This document shows positions 24,891 through 33,672 of a stretch of 64,000 nucleotides of DNA, one piece after another; the stretch's first letter is position 1, and every line of letters begins with the position of its first letter. A program made the translations under genes and the position numbers. Below the pieces are notes generated by a model, which had not been told where the DNA came from, ran no database searches, and saw only the letters and a list, made by a program, of their open reading frames with translations. The stretch covers positions 4,464,001 through 4,528,000 of the forward strand of contig NZ_CP016170.1 in assembly GCF_001676705.1 (NCBI RefSeq). The letters run 5' to 3'. This DNA comes from Bordetella bronchialis (lineage in GTDB: Bacteria; Pseudomonadota; Gammaproteobacteria; Burkholderiales; Burkholderiaceae_B).

Positions 24891-25666
24891 TCCGCCTGTC
24901 GCGCATCCAGAAGCATTTCGGGTCCCTCCATGTACTGAAGGACGTGGACGTCGACGTGCCCGAGGGCAGCGTCACCGCCCTGATCGGCCCGTCGGGCAGC
25001 GGCAAAAGCACCCTGCTGCGCTGCGTGAACCTGCTGGAAGTCCCCGAGTCCGGCATGCTGGAGCTGGGCGAGGCGCGCCTGGCGTTCCGGCCGGGCGTGC
25101 GCACGCCCTTCGAGGCGATCCAGAGCGTGCGCAAGCAGACCGGCATGGTGTTCCAGAATTTCCAGCTGTTCCCGCACCGTACCGTGCTGGAAAACGTCAT
25201 GGAAGGCCTGATCACCGTGCAGCGCTGGCCGCGCGAACGCGCGGCAGGGCGCGCGCGCGAACTGCTGGCCAAGGTCGGCATGCTGGAAAAGGCCGACGCC
25301 TGGCCCGGCAACCTGTCCGGCGGCCAGCAGCAACGCGTCGCCATCGCGCGCGCCCTGGCGCCGTCGCCGCGCGTGCTGCTGTGCGACGAGCCCACCTCCG
25401 CCCTGGACCCGGGGCTGGCCAAGGAAGTCGTCGACGTGCTGCGCCAGCTGGCGTCCGAAGGCATGACCATGCTGATGGCCACCCACGATCTGCGCCTTGC
25501 CGCCAGCATCGCGCAACAGGTGGTCTTCCTGGAGAACGGCACCGTGGTCGAAGCCGGCACCGCGCAAACGGTGTTCACCCGGCCGGAAAATCCCCGCACC
25601 CAGGCCTTCGTCGCCACGCTGACCGAGGGGCTGCCCTCCGCCTGGACACCGCCCGCGGCGCCGTAG
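24887..25666 (+). CDS. ABC transporter ATPase, polar amino acid type (TcyN-like)
   Basis: 259 residues from ATG 24887. All ATPase motifs are seen: Walker A GPSGSGKST (residues ~36-44), Q-loop in VFQNFQLFPH, signature LSGGQQQR, Walker B VLLCDEPTSALDP and the switch His in ATHD. It energises the importer formed with the two preceding genes. The cytosolic subunit sequence fits amino-acid importers of the GlnQ/TcyN group. Codons before 24887 in this frame lie inside the permease gene and are not translated as part of it. Confidence 0.95.
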   Translation: MIRLSRIQKHFGSLHVLKDVDVDVPEGSVTALIGPSGSGKSTLLRCVNLLEVPESGMLELGEARLAFRPGVRTPFEAIQSVRKQTGMVFQNFQLFPHRTVLENVMEGLITVQRWPRERAAGRARELLAKVGMLEKADAWPGNLSGGQQQRVAIARALAPSPRVLLCDEPTSALDPGLAKEVVDVLRQLASEGMTMLMATHDLRLAASIAQQVVFLENGTVVEAGTAQTVFTRPENPRTQAFVATLTEGLPSAWTPPAAP

Positions 25667-25823
25667 GCACTGCCGCCAGACATCCACGCCCGCGCGCTGG
25701 GCGGCGCGTAGCCTTCCGGGGCCGCGGCCTGCTGGAACAGCCCCGATACGCATGTCACCTACGCCCCCATGGCGCGTAGCGCTGCATCGACTGCCGGTCC
25801 CGGCAGCACAACGTGGAGACGAC

Positions 25824-26816
25824 ATGCAGTTCCTGAGGAGAGAACTCGCCGCCCTGGCCCTGGTGGGCACGGCATTGCCTTTCGCGGCCCTGGCGAACGA
25901 CCCGGAAGCGGTGTATCCGCAGCGCCCGGTCACCCTGGTAATCGGCTATCCACCCGGAGGCGACGCGGACGCGCTGGCCCGCATCCTGAGCAGGCATATG
26001 GCGGACGACCTCGGCCAGCGGCTGATCGTCGACTACAAGCCCGGCGCGGCCGGCAACATCGGCGCCGAATCGGTGGCAAGGGCCGACGCCGACGGGTACA
26101 CCATCTATCTCGGCGCCCGGCCGAACACGATACACAAGACGATGTACGGGCACCTGAAATATGACTTCTCGCGCGACCTCGTTCCCATCGGCCTGACGGC
26201 CACGATGCCATACGTCATTGTCGCGGGCGCGCACGCGTCCATCCACACCGTACCGGACATCTTGCGGCTCGCAAGGACCTACCCGGGCGGCCTGGCCTGC
26301 GCATCCAGCGGCGTCGGCTCGACTTCGCATCTATTGTGCGAACTGCTCCAGCAGGAGACCGGCGTCGACCTGCTGCACATTCCCTACAAGGGAACCGCGC
26401 TCGCGCTGACCGACGTGATGGGCGGCAGGATAGACCTGCAAATCGCGCCGGTGCCGGCGGCCTTGCCGCACATCAGGTCGGGCAAGCTGCACCCTGTCGC
26501 CGTCATGTCCCGGCTGCGCGTGCCCACGATCCCCAATGTCCCGACCATAGAAGAAGCCGGCGTCCCGGGCCTGGACCTGGAAGCATGGTATGGCTTGATG
26601 GCGCCGGCCGGTACGCCACCCCGGGTGATCGACCGCCTGAACCGCGCCATCAATGCCGCGCTGCTCGATCCGGACCTGCGCGATTCGCTTACGCAGCTGT
26701 CCTATGCCCCGCCGCTGCAGCCGAACACGGCCAGCGCCTTCGGGGAACTCATCGCCGAAGAAACCGAGCGGTGGTCGGCCATACTGCGCATACGGAACAT
26801 CAAGCCGCTGCATTGA
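25824..26816 (+). CDS. Bug-family periplasmic solute receptor
   Basis: 330 residues from ATG 25824, preceded by GTGGAGAC. Signal peptide (RRELAALALVGTALPFAALA), then VYPQRPVTLVIGYPPGGDADALAR, GAAGNIGAESVA and LLHIPYKGTALALTDVMGG, the conserved blocks of Bug/TctC receptors. It stands alone: the upstream ABC operon ends 157 nt before it and the glutathione transferase converges on it. No TctAB membrane genes are nearby. Its ligand cannot be guessed from the neighbours. Confidence 0.92.
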   Translation: MQFLRRELAALALVGTALPFAALANDPEAVYPQRPVTLVIGYPPGGDADALARILSRHMADDLGQRLIVDYKPGAAGNIGAESVARADADGYTIYLGARPNTIHKTMYGHLKYDFSRDLVPIGLTATMPYVIVAGAHASIHTVPDILRLARTYPGGLACASSGVGSTSHLLCELLQQETGVDLLHIPYKGTALALTDVMGGRIDLQIAPVPAALPHIRSGKLHPVAVMSRLRVPTIPNVPTIEEAGVPGLDLEAWYGLMAPAGTPPRVIDRLNRAINAALLDPDLRDSLTQLSYAPPLQPNTASAFGELIAEETERWSAILRIRNIKPLH

Positions 26817-26874
26817 ACGCATCATGGCCCTGATCGCGTCCGCGCAGCCGCCGAGGGCGCGCGATGCGGGGGCT

Positions 26875-27579
26875 TCAAGCCACGGGCGGATAGTTGGACG
26901 GAAACAGCGCGCGGCGCGCTTCCTCGTCGCGCGCCGTCTTGAACTCGAACTCCGTGCCCACCTTGCGCGCGCGGGCCGCGGCGGGTCGGGCATCGATGGC
27001 CGCGAACCAGCGCGCGATATGCGGATACGGCGCCAGGGGGTTTTCCGCGCCCTTCAGCACGCGGGACGCGCGATCCACCCAGCCCCAGGCCGAGATATCG
27101 ACAATGGTGTACTCCCCGCCGACGATGAAGTCGCGCCCCGCCAGCCGGTCGTCCAGCACCCGGTAATGCCGTTCGGCCTCGCGCCGGTAGCGATTGACGG
27201 CGTAATCCAGCCCTTCGGGCGCGGCGTGCTGGAAATGCACGGCCTGTCCGGAAAACGGTCCCAAGCCCGTGCCGATGAAGAACAGCCACGACAGCAGGTC
27301 GGCCCTGTCCAGCGGCTGTCCCAGCAGCTTGCCGGTTTTCTCGGCCAGGTAAAGCAGGATGGCGCTGGAGTCGAAGACGACCGCCTCCTTGCCGCCGGGA
27401 CCGTCCGTATCGACGATGGCCGGGACCTTGCCGTTGGGATTGATGGCGCGGAAGGCCGGATCGTGCTGCTGGCCCTTGCTGGTATCGACCGGGACGACCT
27501 CGTAGCGCAGCCCGGTTTCCTCCAGCATGAGGGCGACCTTGGCGGGGTTGGGCGTGGGGTGGAAATAGAAGCGGATCAT
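26875..27579 (-). CDS. Glutathione S-transferase family protein (YfcG/Nu-class-like)
   Basis: 234 residues from ATG 27579. The thioredoxin-like N-terminal domain reads YFHPTPNPAKVALMLEETGL, the glutathione-binding loop NPNGKVPAIVD, and FDSSAILLYLAEKTGKLLG supplies the gamma-glutamyl contact Ser. An all-helical C-terminal domain follows. The layout resembles YfcG/Nu-class enzymes with disulfide-bond reductase activity. The TetR-type gene is divergent and 240 nt away, so the pair is probably a regulator with its target, perhaps induced by electrophiles. The longer open frame upstream has no ribosome site. Confidence 0.88.
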   Translation of the reverse strand: MIRFYFHPTPNPAKVALMLEETGLRYEVVPVDTSKGQQHDPAFRAINPNGKVPAIVDTDGPGGKEAVVFDSSAILLYLAEKTGKLLGQPLDRADLLSWLFFIGTGLGPFSGQAVHFQHAAPEGLDYAVNRYRREAERHYRVLDDRLAGRDFIVGGEYTIVDISAWGWVDRASRVLKGAENPLAPYPHIARWFAAIDARPAAARARKVGTEFEFKTARDEEARRALFPSNYPPVA

Positions 27580-27744
27580 CGTGCGGCATGCCTCCGTGCA
27601 TTGGAACGGTCGTGGTCGGGCGGCGACGGCGCCATGCCACGCGGCCGGCAGCGCGCCGCGGTACCCGGCTATCGTCGAACCCGCGGCGGGGCCGCGCCAG
27701 GCTGGCGCGGGCGCAACGGCCAAGGCCGCCGCCGTATTGCGGAT

Positions 27745-27772
27745 TTGTTTTTTAAATCAAACGTTCTAAAAT
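27745..27772 (+). promoter_or_regulatory. Candidate promoter of the TetR-type gene
   Basis: TTGTTT (27745-27750) and TAAAAT (27767-27772) with a 16-nt spacer in a sharply AT-rich patch, about 48 nt before the ATG. The spacer contains AAACGTT, which may be part of an operator for autoregulation. Confidence 0.5.
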
Positions 27773-27819
27773 CGTCAACCGAAAAAAGCGCCGCCCGTCG
27801 CGGCGCCGGAATACTGTCC

Positions 27820-28410
27820 ATGGGTCGTCCACGCGAATTCGATGAAGGCCAGGCGCTGGAGCAAGCCATGCAATGCTTCTGGCAGCATGGCTACGAAGCC
27901 ACTTCGGTCAGGGACCTGGCCGGGCATATGAACCTGACCAGCGCCAGCGTGTACAACGCCTTTGGCGACAAGCGCGAGCTGTACCGGCGCGCCCTGGAAC
28001 ACTACATCGACATCAGTATCGCGGACCGCATCGAGCGGCTGCGGCGGAAACCCGCCGTGGAAGCGATCCAGGGCTTCTTCGACGAGCTCATCGAGCGGTC
28101 GCTGACGGATCCGGAGCGCAAGGGCTGCATGCTGGTGAATTCCGCATTGGAAATGGCACCGCGCGATCCCGAGCTGCGCGAGCTGGTGGCCGAGGTCCTG
28201 CGCCGCATCGAGGCCTTCTTTCGCCGCTGCGTCGAAGCAGGGCAACAGGACGGCAGCATCACCTCCGCCCAGCCCGCCGCGGACCTGGCGCGGATGCTGC
28301 TGGGCGTCCAACTGGGGCTGCGCGTGCTGGCGCGATCCCGTCCGGAGCCCGCGCTGCTGCGCGGCATGGTGCGTGCCGCCGTGGCGTCGCTCGCCCCCGC
28401 GTCGCCCTAG
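27820..28410 (+). CDS. TetR-family transcriptional regulator
   Basis: 196 residues from ATG 27820. The N-terminal HTH (GRPREFDEGQALEQAMQCFW, then TSVRDLAGHMNLTSASVYNAFGDKRELYRRALEHY) is standard TetR. The C-terminal region (ERKGCMLVNSALEMAPRDPELRELV) is of the TetR_C_16/AcrR-like type, with a conserved Cys in GCML that could sense electrophiles in some relatives. It is divergent from the glutathione transferase, its probable target. It converges on the AraC-family gene with 12 nt between stops. Confidence 0.93.
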   Translation: MGRPREFDEGQALEQAMQCFWQHGYEATSVRDLAGHMNLTSASVYNAFGDKRELYRRALEHYIDISIADRIERLRRKPAVEAIQGFFDELIERSLTDPERKGCMLVNSALEMAPRDPELRELVAEVLRRIEAFFRRCVEAGQQDGSITSAQPAADLARMLLGVQLGLRVLARSRPEPALLRGMVRAAVASLAPASP

Positions 28411-28422
28411 CGTGACAGCACC

Positions 28423-29394
28423 CTAGCGCTGGGCGGCCTGCCCCCGCGCCAACCGCCGCCACTCTCCAGGCGTCATTCCCATCCATTGCGCGAAGCCGCG
28501 CCGGAAAGCCGCGACGGATTGGTAGCCCACGGCCTCCGCAACGGCTTCGGCGGTGGCGGACGGCCGTTTCAGCTCGTTTGCCGCCAGGCTCATGCGAACG
28601 TCGGTCAGCAGGTCATAGGCCGAGCGTCCCAGCTTGTCCTGGAAATGGCGCATAAAGGTCGCGCGGGACATGCTGCAAAGCCGCGCCAGCTCCGGCAGCG
28701 TCCATTGCCGCGCCGGATCATTGAATATCGCCGCCAGCGCCGGCGCCAGCCGCGGATGGCCCGCCAGGGCGAGCAATCCCTTCGGCGCTTCCTGCGTCTC
28801 GCCGGCCGCGCGCAAGGCCAGCGTGAACAAGGCGGACGACAGGGCGTTGAGCATGGCGCGGCCGCCCAGCGTATCCGCCGCGGTCTCGCCCCGCATCAGG
28901 CGCACCAGGCCGGCCAACTGGTCCGACGGCCCATTGCCGGCGGCGTCCCCATCCAGGTTCATGTCCGCGGCGCGCACCACCACCTTGGTCGGCAGGTAAT
29001 CGCGAATCAGGCGGTCATGCGGCGGCGCGATGAAGAACCGCCCGCACAGCATATCCAGCAGGCGCTCATCGCCCCCGTTCTCGCTCAGCGTCACGTTGGC
29101 GGCGTGCTTCTGGTAGGACGGCATGGGCGGGCGACCGCTTCCGTCGTGCAGGATGTGCGCCGAACCATGCGGCAGCATGATGATGTCGCCGGGGCCCAGT
29201 TCGCGTACGGTTTCGTCTTCGGGATCCTCCAGGATCGCCACCCCCTGCAAGACCACGTGGTAGGGAATCTCCCGCGCGGCGGCATGGCCGAAGGCGATGC
29301 GCCAGGGCGAGCCATAGGCGCAGCGGATTTCCAGTTGCCCCGTAACGGTGATCATTTCCAGCAACTGGCTCAGCCAATCGATCGGCTCAGGCAT
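28423..29394 (-). CDS. AraC-family transcriptional regulator with cupin sensor domain
   Basis: 323 residues from ATG 29394. An N-terminal AraC-type cupin (YHVVLQGVAILEDPEDETVRELGPGDIIMLPHGSAH) is followed by a C-terminal double HTH (WTLPELARLCSMSRATFMRHFQDKLGRSAYDLLTDVRMSLAANEL, then AEAVGYQSVAAFRRGFAQWMGMTPGEWR). The HTH is intact. It faces a decayed AhpD-type gene 131 nt away; regulators of this kind often sit beside such genes, so its former target has probably been lost. An upstream in-frame ATG at 29499 would add about 35 residues of unlike composition and was not chosen. Confidence 0.9.
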   Translation of the reverse strand: MPEPIDWLSQLLEMITVTGQLEIRCAYGSPWRIAFGHAAAREIPYHVVLQGVAILEDPEDETVRELGPGDIIMLPHGSAHILHDGSGRPPMPSYQKHAANVTLSENGGDERLLDMLCGRFFIAPPHDRLIRDYLPTKVVVRAADMNLDGDAAGNGPSDQLAGLVRLMRGETAADTLGGRAMLNALSSALFTLALRAAGETQEAPKGLLALAGHPRLAPALAAIFNDPARQWTLPELARLCSMSRATFMRHFQDKLGRSAYDLLTDVRMSLAANELKRPSATAEAVAEAVGYQSVAAFRRGFAQWMGMTPGEWRRLARGQAAQR

Positions 29395-29525
29395 GGCGGC
29401 TCCGGCTGCGGGGAACAGCGATCCGATCGAGCACTTTATTGCCCATATACAGACTCGTTGAGATCGATGCGCGATCTTAAAGTGACGACTCCCCAACACA
29501 CAACGTTTTTTTCAGGAGTCACACC

Positions 29526-29611
29526 ATGAGCCGCATCGATATCCCCGCCATCTAGTCCGCAACCGGCGCGACCTCAACGACACGGATGTGGACTTTCCGC
29601 CAGTGCGTTAG
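29526..29611 (+). pseudogene. Remnant of an AhpD/carboxymuconolactone decarboxylase-family gene
   Basis: A good ribosome site (CAGGAG) precedes ATG 29526, which reads MSRIDIPAI, a stop (TAG), then SATGAT. Family members commonly start MSRIDIPA(I/V)ESATGAT, so the TAG looks like a GAG-to-TAG nonsense change. After that the sequence jumps, in another frame, to LNDTDVDFPPVR and a stop, which resembles the family C-terminus (...NDTDxDFP...). Nearly the whole middle of the gene is missing. What remains is N-terminus plus C-terminus joined by an internal deletion of several hundred bases. The AraC regulator beside it is intact. The identification rests on short motifs and recall of the family. Confidence 0.65.
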
Positions 29612-29682
29612 GCGGCAGTCCCGCGGCGTGCGGCGCGGCGGGCCCGGAAGCCGAAGGACACGGCGACCGGCGCCTTGCCGCC

Positions 29683-31185
29683 TCAGTTGACGTTGAGGTT
29701 GCCGCTCAGCCTGGCATGGAAGGCATGGCTCTGCTCATCCAGGCCGGTGAAGCGGACCGCGACGCCGTGGTGCCGATACTTGACCTCGACGGAATCGAGG
29801 GCGGCAACGGTGGACGCGTCCAGGATCTGCGCCTTCGAAAAGTCGATCACCACGCTGCGCGGATCGGCGGCATAGGAAAAGCGCTCGACCAGGTCGTTGC
29901 TGCTGCCGAAGAACAAGGGACCATGGACCTCATAGCAGGCGGTCTGCCCGTCGGCGCTGACCGTACGCGTGGTGCGGATCACATGGGCGGCGCGGCGGGC
30001 GAAGAGCAGCGTCGCCAGCAACACGCCCCCTACCACGCCCAATGCCAGGTTGTCGGTATAGACGGTAAGCACGATGGACAACACCATCACGGATGTCTCC
30101 ATCCACGGCATGCGCCTGAGGGTGGCCGGGCGAACACTGTGCCAGTCCACGGTCTTCACGGCGACCACCATCATGACCGCGGCCAGCGCCACCATCGGAA
30201 TGCGGGCCATCACGGCGCTCAGCACGGTGATGAGCAGCAGTAGGGTGCCGGCGGCCGCGAGCGTGGAGATGCGCGTGCGCGCCCCGCCGATGCCGACGTT
30301 GACCACCGTCTGCCCTATCATGGCGCAGCCCGCGATGCCGCCGAACGCGCCGGCGCACAGGTTTCCCAGGCCCAGCGCCCAGGATTCGCGCGATTTGCGC
30401 GAGCGCGTGTCGGTCATTTCATCGACCAGCTTCGCGGTGAGCAGCGTTTCGAGCAATCCCACGAAGGCCACGCTGACCGCCGTCTGCCACACGATGCCCA
30501 GGGTGGTCAGGTCGAAAGGGACCGTCCACGCGGTCAAGCCGGGCAGACCGGCGTCCGCCGCCTGGTCGGCGCCGACGGTCGGCACGCTCCATTGCAGGGC
30601 GATCGCCATTCCCGTGGCGACCACGATGGCGATCAGCGGCGATGGCACGGTGCGGACAAAGCGCGGCGCGGCCAGCACGATCAGGACGGTAACGGCGAAC
30701 AGTATGTAGACCGGGAAGGGCTTGTCGATGACATGGGGCACTTGCGCGCAAAAGATAAGGATGCCCAGTGCATTGACGAAGCCCAGCATGACCGAACGCG
30801 GAATGAACCGCGCGATGCGGGCCAGCCCCAGCAGCCCGAAGGCGATCTGGATCAGCCCCGCCAGCAACACCGCGGGCAGGATATAGCCGGCGCCATGCGC
30901 GTTGACCATCGGGCCGATGACCAGCGCCACCGAACCGGCCGCGGCGGTCACCATCGCGGGGCGCCCGCCGAACAGCGACGTGACGACCAGCAACACGACC
31001 GAGGCGAACAAGGCGGAACGCGGATCCACCCCGGAAATGAACGAGAACGAGATCACTTCGGGGATCAGGGCCAGGCTGGTCACCACGCCCGCCAGGATCT
31101 CCCGCGTGACGCCGACGCGCGGCGCCGCCGCCGATGCACGGGAGGGTTCGGGCGACGTATCGTTCCCGCTTGCAGGATTTGTCAT
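29683..31185 (-). CDS. SulP-family anion transporter with STAS domain
   Basis: 500 residues from ATG 31185 (an ATG at 31221 would add 12). The membrane part has about 11-12 hydrophobic segments with LIPEVISFSFISGVDPRSALFASVV, the SulP region around the first helices. The C-terminal ~100 residues form a STAS domain (ACYEVHGPLFFGSSNDLVERF, VVIDFSKAQILDASTVAALDSV). SulP proteins carry sulfate, bicarbonate or dicarboxylates. It is the last gene of the sulfatase operon, 58 nt after the formylglycine enzyme gene. Moving the sulfate released by the sulfatase, or taking up sulfate, is the likely job. Direction is unknown. Confidence 0.88.
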   Translation of the reverse strand: MTNPASGNDTSPEPSRASAAAPRVGVTREILAGVVTSLALIPEVISFSFISGVDPRSALFASVVLLVVTSLFGGRPAMVTAAAGSVALVIGPMVNAHGAGYILPAVLLAGLIQIAFGLLGLARIARFIPRSVMLGFVNALGILIFCAQVPHVIDKPFPVYILFAVTVLIVLAAPRFVRTVPSPLIAIVVATGMAIALQWSVPTVGADQAADAGLPGLTAWTVPFDLTTLGIVWQTAVSVAFVGLLETLLTAKLVDEMTDTRSRKSRESWALGLGNLCAGAFGGIAGCAMIGQTVVNVGIGGARTRISTLAAAGTLLLLITVLSAVMARIPMVALAAVMMVVAVKTVDWHSVRPATLRRMPWMETSVMVLSIVLTVYTDNLALGVVGGVLLATLLFARRAAHVIRTTRTVSADGQTACYEVHGPLFFGSSNDLVERFSYAADPRSVVIDFSKAQILDASTVAALDSVEVKYRHHGVAVRFTGLDEQSHAFHARLSGNLNVN

Positions 31186-31243
31186 GACAGTACTCGTAAA
31201 GTAAAAAAGGGCGCGCCTCATGGACGTGCGCCATGCACCGCGC

Positions 31244-32224
31244 TCACGCCCGGATGACGCAGCGAAAACCGATATGGCTGGTGGACGTGTCCAGCGTCTG
31301 GCCCTGGCGCGCGGCCGGGCGGAAACGCAGGCAATAGTTCGGCGCGCACAGGTGCGAGCCGCCCTTCACGACGTATCGCGCGTCGGGGTCGTCCAGGCCG
31401 GTGGAGGGAATGCAGCAGGACTTGGTCTCCGCCACGCCGGGCGGGTGGCCATAGACGGTATCCGTCCATTCCCACACGTTGCCCGCCACGTCGAACAGGC
31501 CATAGCCGTTGGCCGGATAGGCCCCTACCGGCGAAGTCCGCTCGTATCCGTCGAGGGCGGCATTCTGCCACGGAAACTCCCCTTGCCAGGTATTGGCCAT
31601 CTGGCGTCCGCCGGGCGCGAAGTCGTTTCCCCATGGGTAGACGGCGCCATCCAGGCCGCCCCGGGCCGCGAACTCCCACTCGATCTCCGTGGGAAGCGCC
31701 TTGCCTGCCCAGGCCGCATAGGCCTGGGCATCCGCGTACGAAACATGCACCACGGGGTGATCCGCGATACCGGCAAGGTCGCTGCCCGGACCGCCGGGAT
31801 GGCGCCAGCATGCGCCCGGCACATAGGCCCACCACAGGCGGTGATCGTGCAGGGGGACGCGCGCCGCGGGCGGTGTGAATACCAGCGACCCGGGCACCAG
31901 CAAGGCCGGATCGGCATCCGGGTACAGCGCGGCGTCCGGCTGCCGCTCCGCCAGCGTGCGATAGCCGGTGGCGTCGACGAAGGCCTGGAACTGCGCATTC
32001 GTCACGGGATGCGAATCCATCCAGAAGTCCGGCGCGGTGACGCGCCGGGCCGGGCGCTCCTCCCGATAGAAGGCATCCGATCCCATCGTGAATTCATGCC
32101 CCTCGATCCACACCATGCCCCGGGTGCGCGGCGATGCGGCCGCTTGGGCGGGGGCCCGGCCGTGCTTCGCGGCACGGCAGCAGGCACGACCTGGCGGGAA
32201 GGCTTCCGTCGACGGCGCGTTCAT
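31244..32224 (-). CDS. Formylglycine-generating enzyme (sulfatase maturase, SUMF1/FGE-type)
   Basis: 326 residues. The FGE-sulfatase fold is evident from MVWIEGHEFTMGSDAFYREERPAR, HPVVHVSYADAQAYAAWAGKALPTEIEWEFAARGG, YPWGN, GNVWEWTDTVY and the C-terminal GGSHLCAPNYCLRFRPAAR...GFRC. C293 and C298 (CxxxxC) match the copper-binding active-site pair of aerobic FGE, which converts the sulfatase CxPxR cysteine to formylglycine. It lies 4 nt after the sulfatase gene, whose CTPTR motif is the expected target. No signal peptide is present; maturation would be cytosolic. Confidence 0.92.
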   Translation of the reverse strand: MNAPSTEAFPPGRACCRAAKHGRAPAQAAASPRTRGMVWIEGHEFTMGSDAFYREERPARRVTAPDFWMDSHPVTNAQFQAFVDATGYRTLAERQPDAALYPDADPALLVPGSLVFTPPAARVPLHDHRLWWAYVPGACWRHPGGPGSDLAGIADHPVVHVSYADAQAYAAWAGKALPTEIEWEFAARGGLDGAVYPWGNDFAPGGRQMANTWQGEFPWQNAALDGYERTSPVGAYPANGYGLFDVAGNVWEWTDTVYGHPPGVAETKSCCIPSTGLDDPDARYVVKGGSHLCAPNYCLRFRPAARQGQTLDTSTSHIGFRCVIRA

Positions 32225-32228
32225 GATG

Positions 32229-33596
32229 TCACGCCGCCAGCTGGGACTTCGGGACGAAATCCAAGGCCGAGCCGGGCGGGATCAGCTCCTCGCGCTTCAC
32301 GCTTTCCTCGAACTCGCGCACGACGCGGTGCGCGTGCTGCATCACCCACCAGCGTACATAGCGCTGGTTCACCGCCTCGCGCTCCTTCGGGTCCTCTTGC
32401 AAGTGCGTAATGCGCGCGAAGCCCAGCGGGAGCTCGGGGTCATGGAAATGCTGCTGCCGCTTGAAGTTGATCTTGAAGTCCTTCCATTTGACCGCGTGCA
32501 GCTCATCCTTGAGCCAGACCATGCAGTGCTCGCGGTTCGAGGTCGGCTGCTCGCCCAGGAAGAAGGCGGTCTGGTCCTTGCCGTCGATGATGCGGTCCGT
32601 GGGCGTTTCGCTGCCGGCGAACTTCAGCAGCGTGGTGAACATGTCGGTGACGTGCACCATTTCATTGCTTTCCACACCCGCCGGGATGCGGCCCGGCCAG
32701 CGCGCCAGCAAGGGCGTGCGGATGCCGCCCTCGGCCGAGCTGAAGTAGGAGCCGTCGAAGAATCCGCCGGTACCCCGGCCCGCCAGGTGGTCCTCTGCCC
32801 CGTTGTCGCCGCACAGGATGACAATGGTGTCCTCGGCGACACCCAGGCGGTCCAGCTCGTCCAGGAGCACGCCGAAGTCATGGTCGAGCATCAGCAGGCA
32901 GTCTCCCCAATCGCCGTTCGTGCTCTTGCCGACGAACTCGTCGCGCGGCGACATCGGGAAGTGCATCAGGGAATGATTGAAGTAGAGGAAGAACGGTTCG
33001 TCGTTCTTCACGCAACGCTGCATGAAGTCGATGCCCCGCTTCTGGTATTCCAGGTCGCAGGTCTTCTTGGTCTCCATCGTCAGTTGCTGGTCCAGCAAGG
33101 GCCGCGTGCCCTTGCCCTTGAAGCCTTCATGCATATGCGAGTAGCCGTCGCGCTCCGGGACGTAATGGGGATCTTCGAGCCACATGCACTCGTCATAGGT
33201 ACGCAGCGGACCGTACCACTCGTCGAAACCGTGGTCGGTCGGGAAGCGGCCGTCTTCCGCGCCGATATGCCATTTCCCCAGGCAAGAGGACTTGTATCCC
33301 CCCTTGGCCAGCAGCTCGGCGATCGTGATTTCCCAGCTGACCAGGCCGCCGCCGTTGCCGCCCAGCGCGATCGTGTGGTTGCCGGAACGGATCGGATACC
33401 GGCCCGTCATCAAGGCCGAACGGGTCGGCGTGCACTGGGGTTCCACGACGTAATGCGTCAGCTTGGTGCCCTCTTTGCAGAATGCGTCGATGCGCTTGGT
33501 GTCCGCGCCGCGCAATTTCCCGCCGCCATAGCATCCAAGCTCGCCCATGCCGAGGTTGTCGACGTGAAAGAACAGGATGTTCGGTTTCTTGCTCAT
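32229..33596 (-). CDS. Arylsulfatase-family sulfate-ester hydrolase
   Basis: 455 residues. The sulfatase signature is PQCTPTRSALMTGRYPIRSG; C55 is the cysteine converted to formylglycine. GKWHIG and the DNGAED stretch near residue 273 supply further active-site residues. The first metal-binding pair is DN (D13-N14) rather than the usual DD. No signal peptide is visible, so the enzyme should work in the cytosol on esters imported by the ABC transporter upstream. The layout resembles the AtsA system with its AtsRBC importer in pseudomonads. The natural ester is unknown, and an alkyl or carbohydrate sulfate is as likely as an aryl one. Confidence 0.92.
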   Translation of the reverse strand: MSKKPNILFFHVDNLGMGELGCYGGGKLRGADTKRIDAFCKEGTKLTHYVVEPQCTPTRSALMTGRYPIRSGNHTIALGGNGGGLVSWEITIAELLAKGGYKSSCLGKWHIGAEDGRFPTDHGFDEWYGPLRTYDECMWLEDPHYVPERDGYSHMHEGFKGKGTRPLLDQQLTMETKKTCDLEYQKRGIDFMQRCVKNDEPFFLYFNHSLMHFPMSPRDEFVGKSTNGDWGDCLLMLDHDFGVLLDELDRLGVAEDTIVILCGDNGAEDHLAGRGTGGFFDGSYFSSAEGGIRTPLLARWPGRIPAGVESNEMVHVTDMFTTLLKFAGSETPTDRIIDGKDQTAFFLGEQPTSNREHCMVWLKDELHAVKWKDFKINFKRQQHFHDPELPLGFARITHLQEDPKEREAVNQRYVRWWVMQHAHRVVREFEESVKREELIPPGSALDFVPKSQLAA

Positions 33597-33672
33597 GGTG
33601 AAACTCCATTGAAGTGAGAGCGCTTTTCCGCTCTCGGTAGGGAAACTGGTTCAGGGCGTGGCGCGGCGCATG

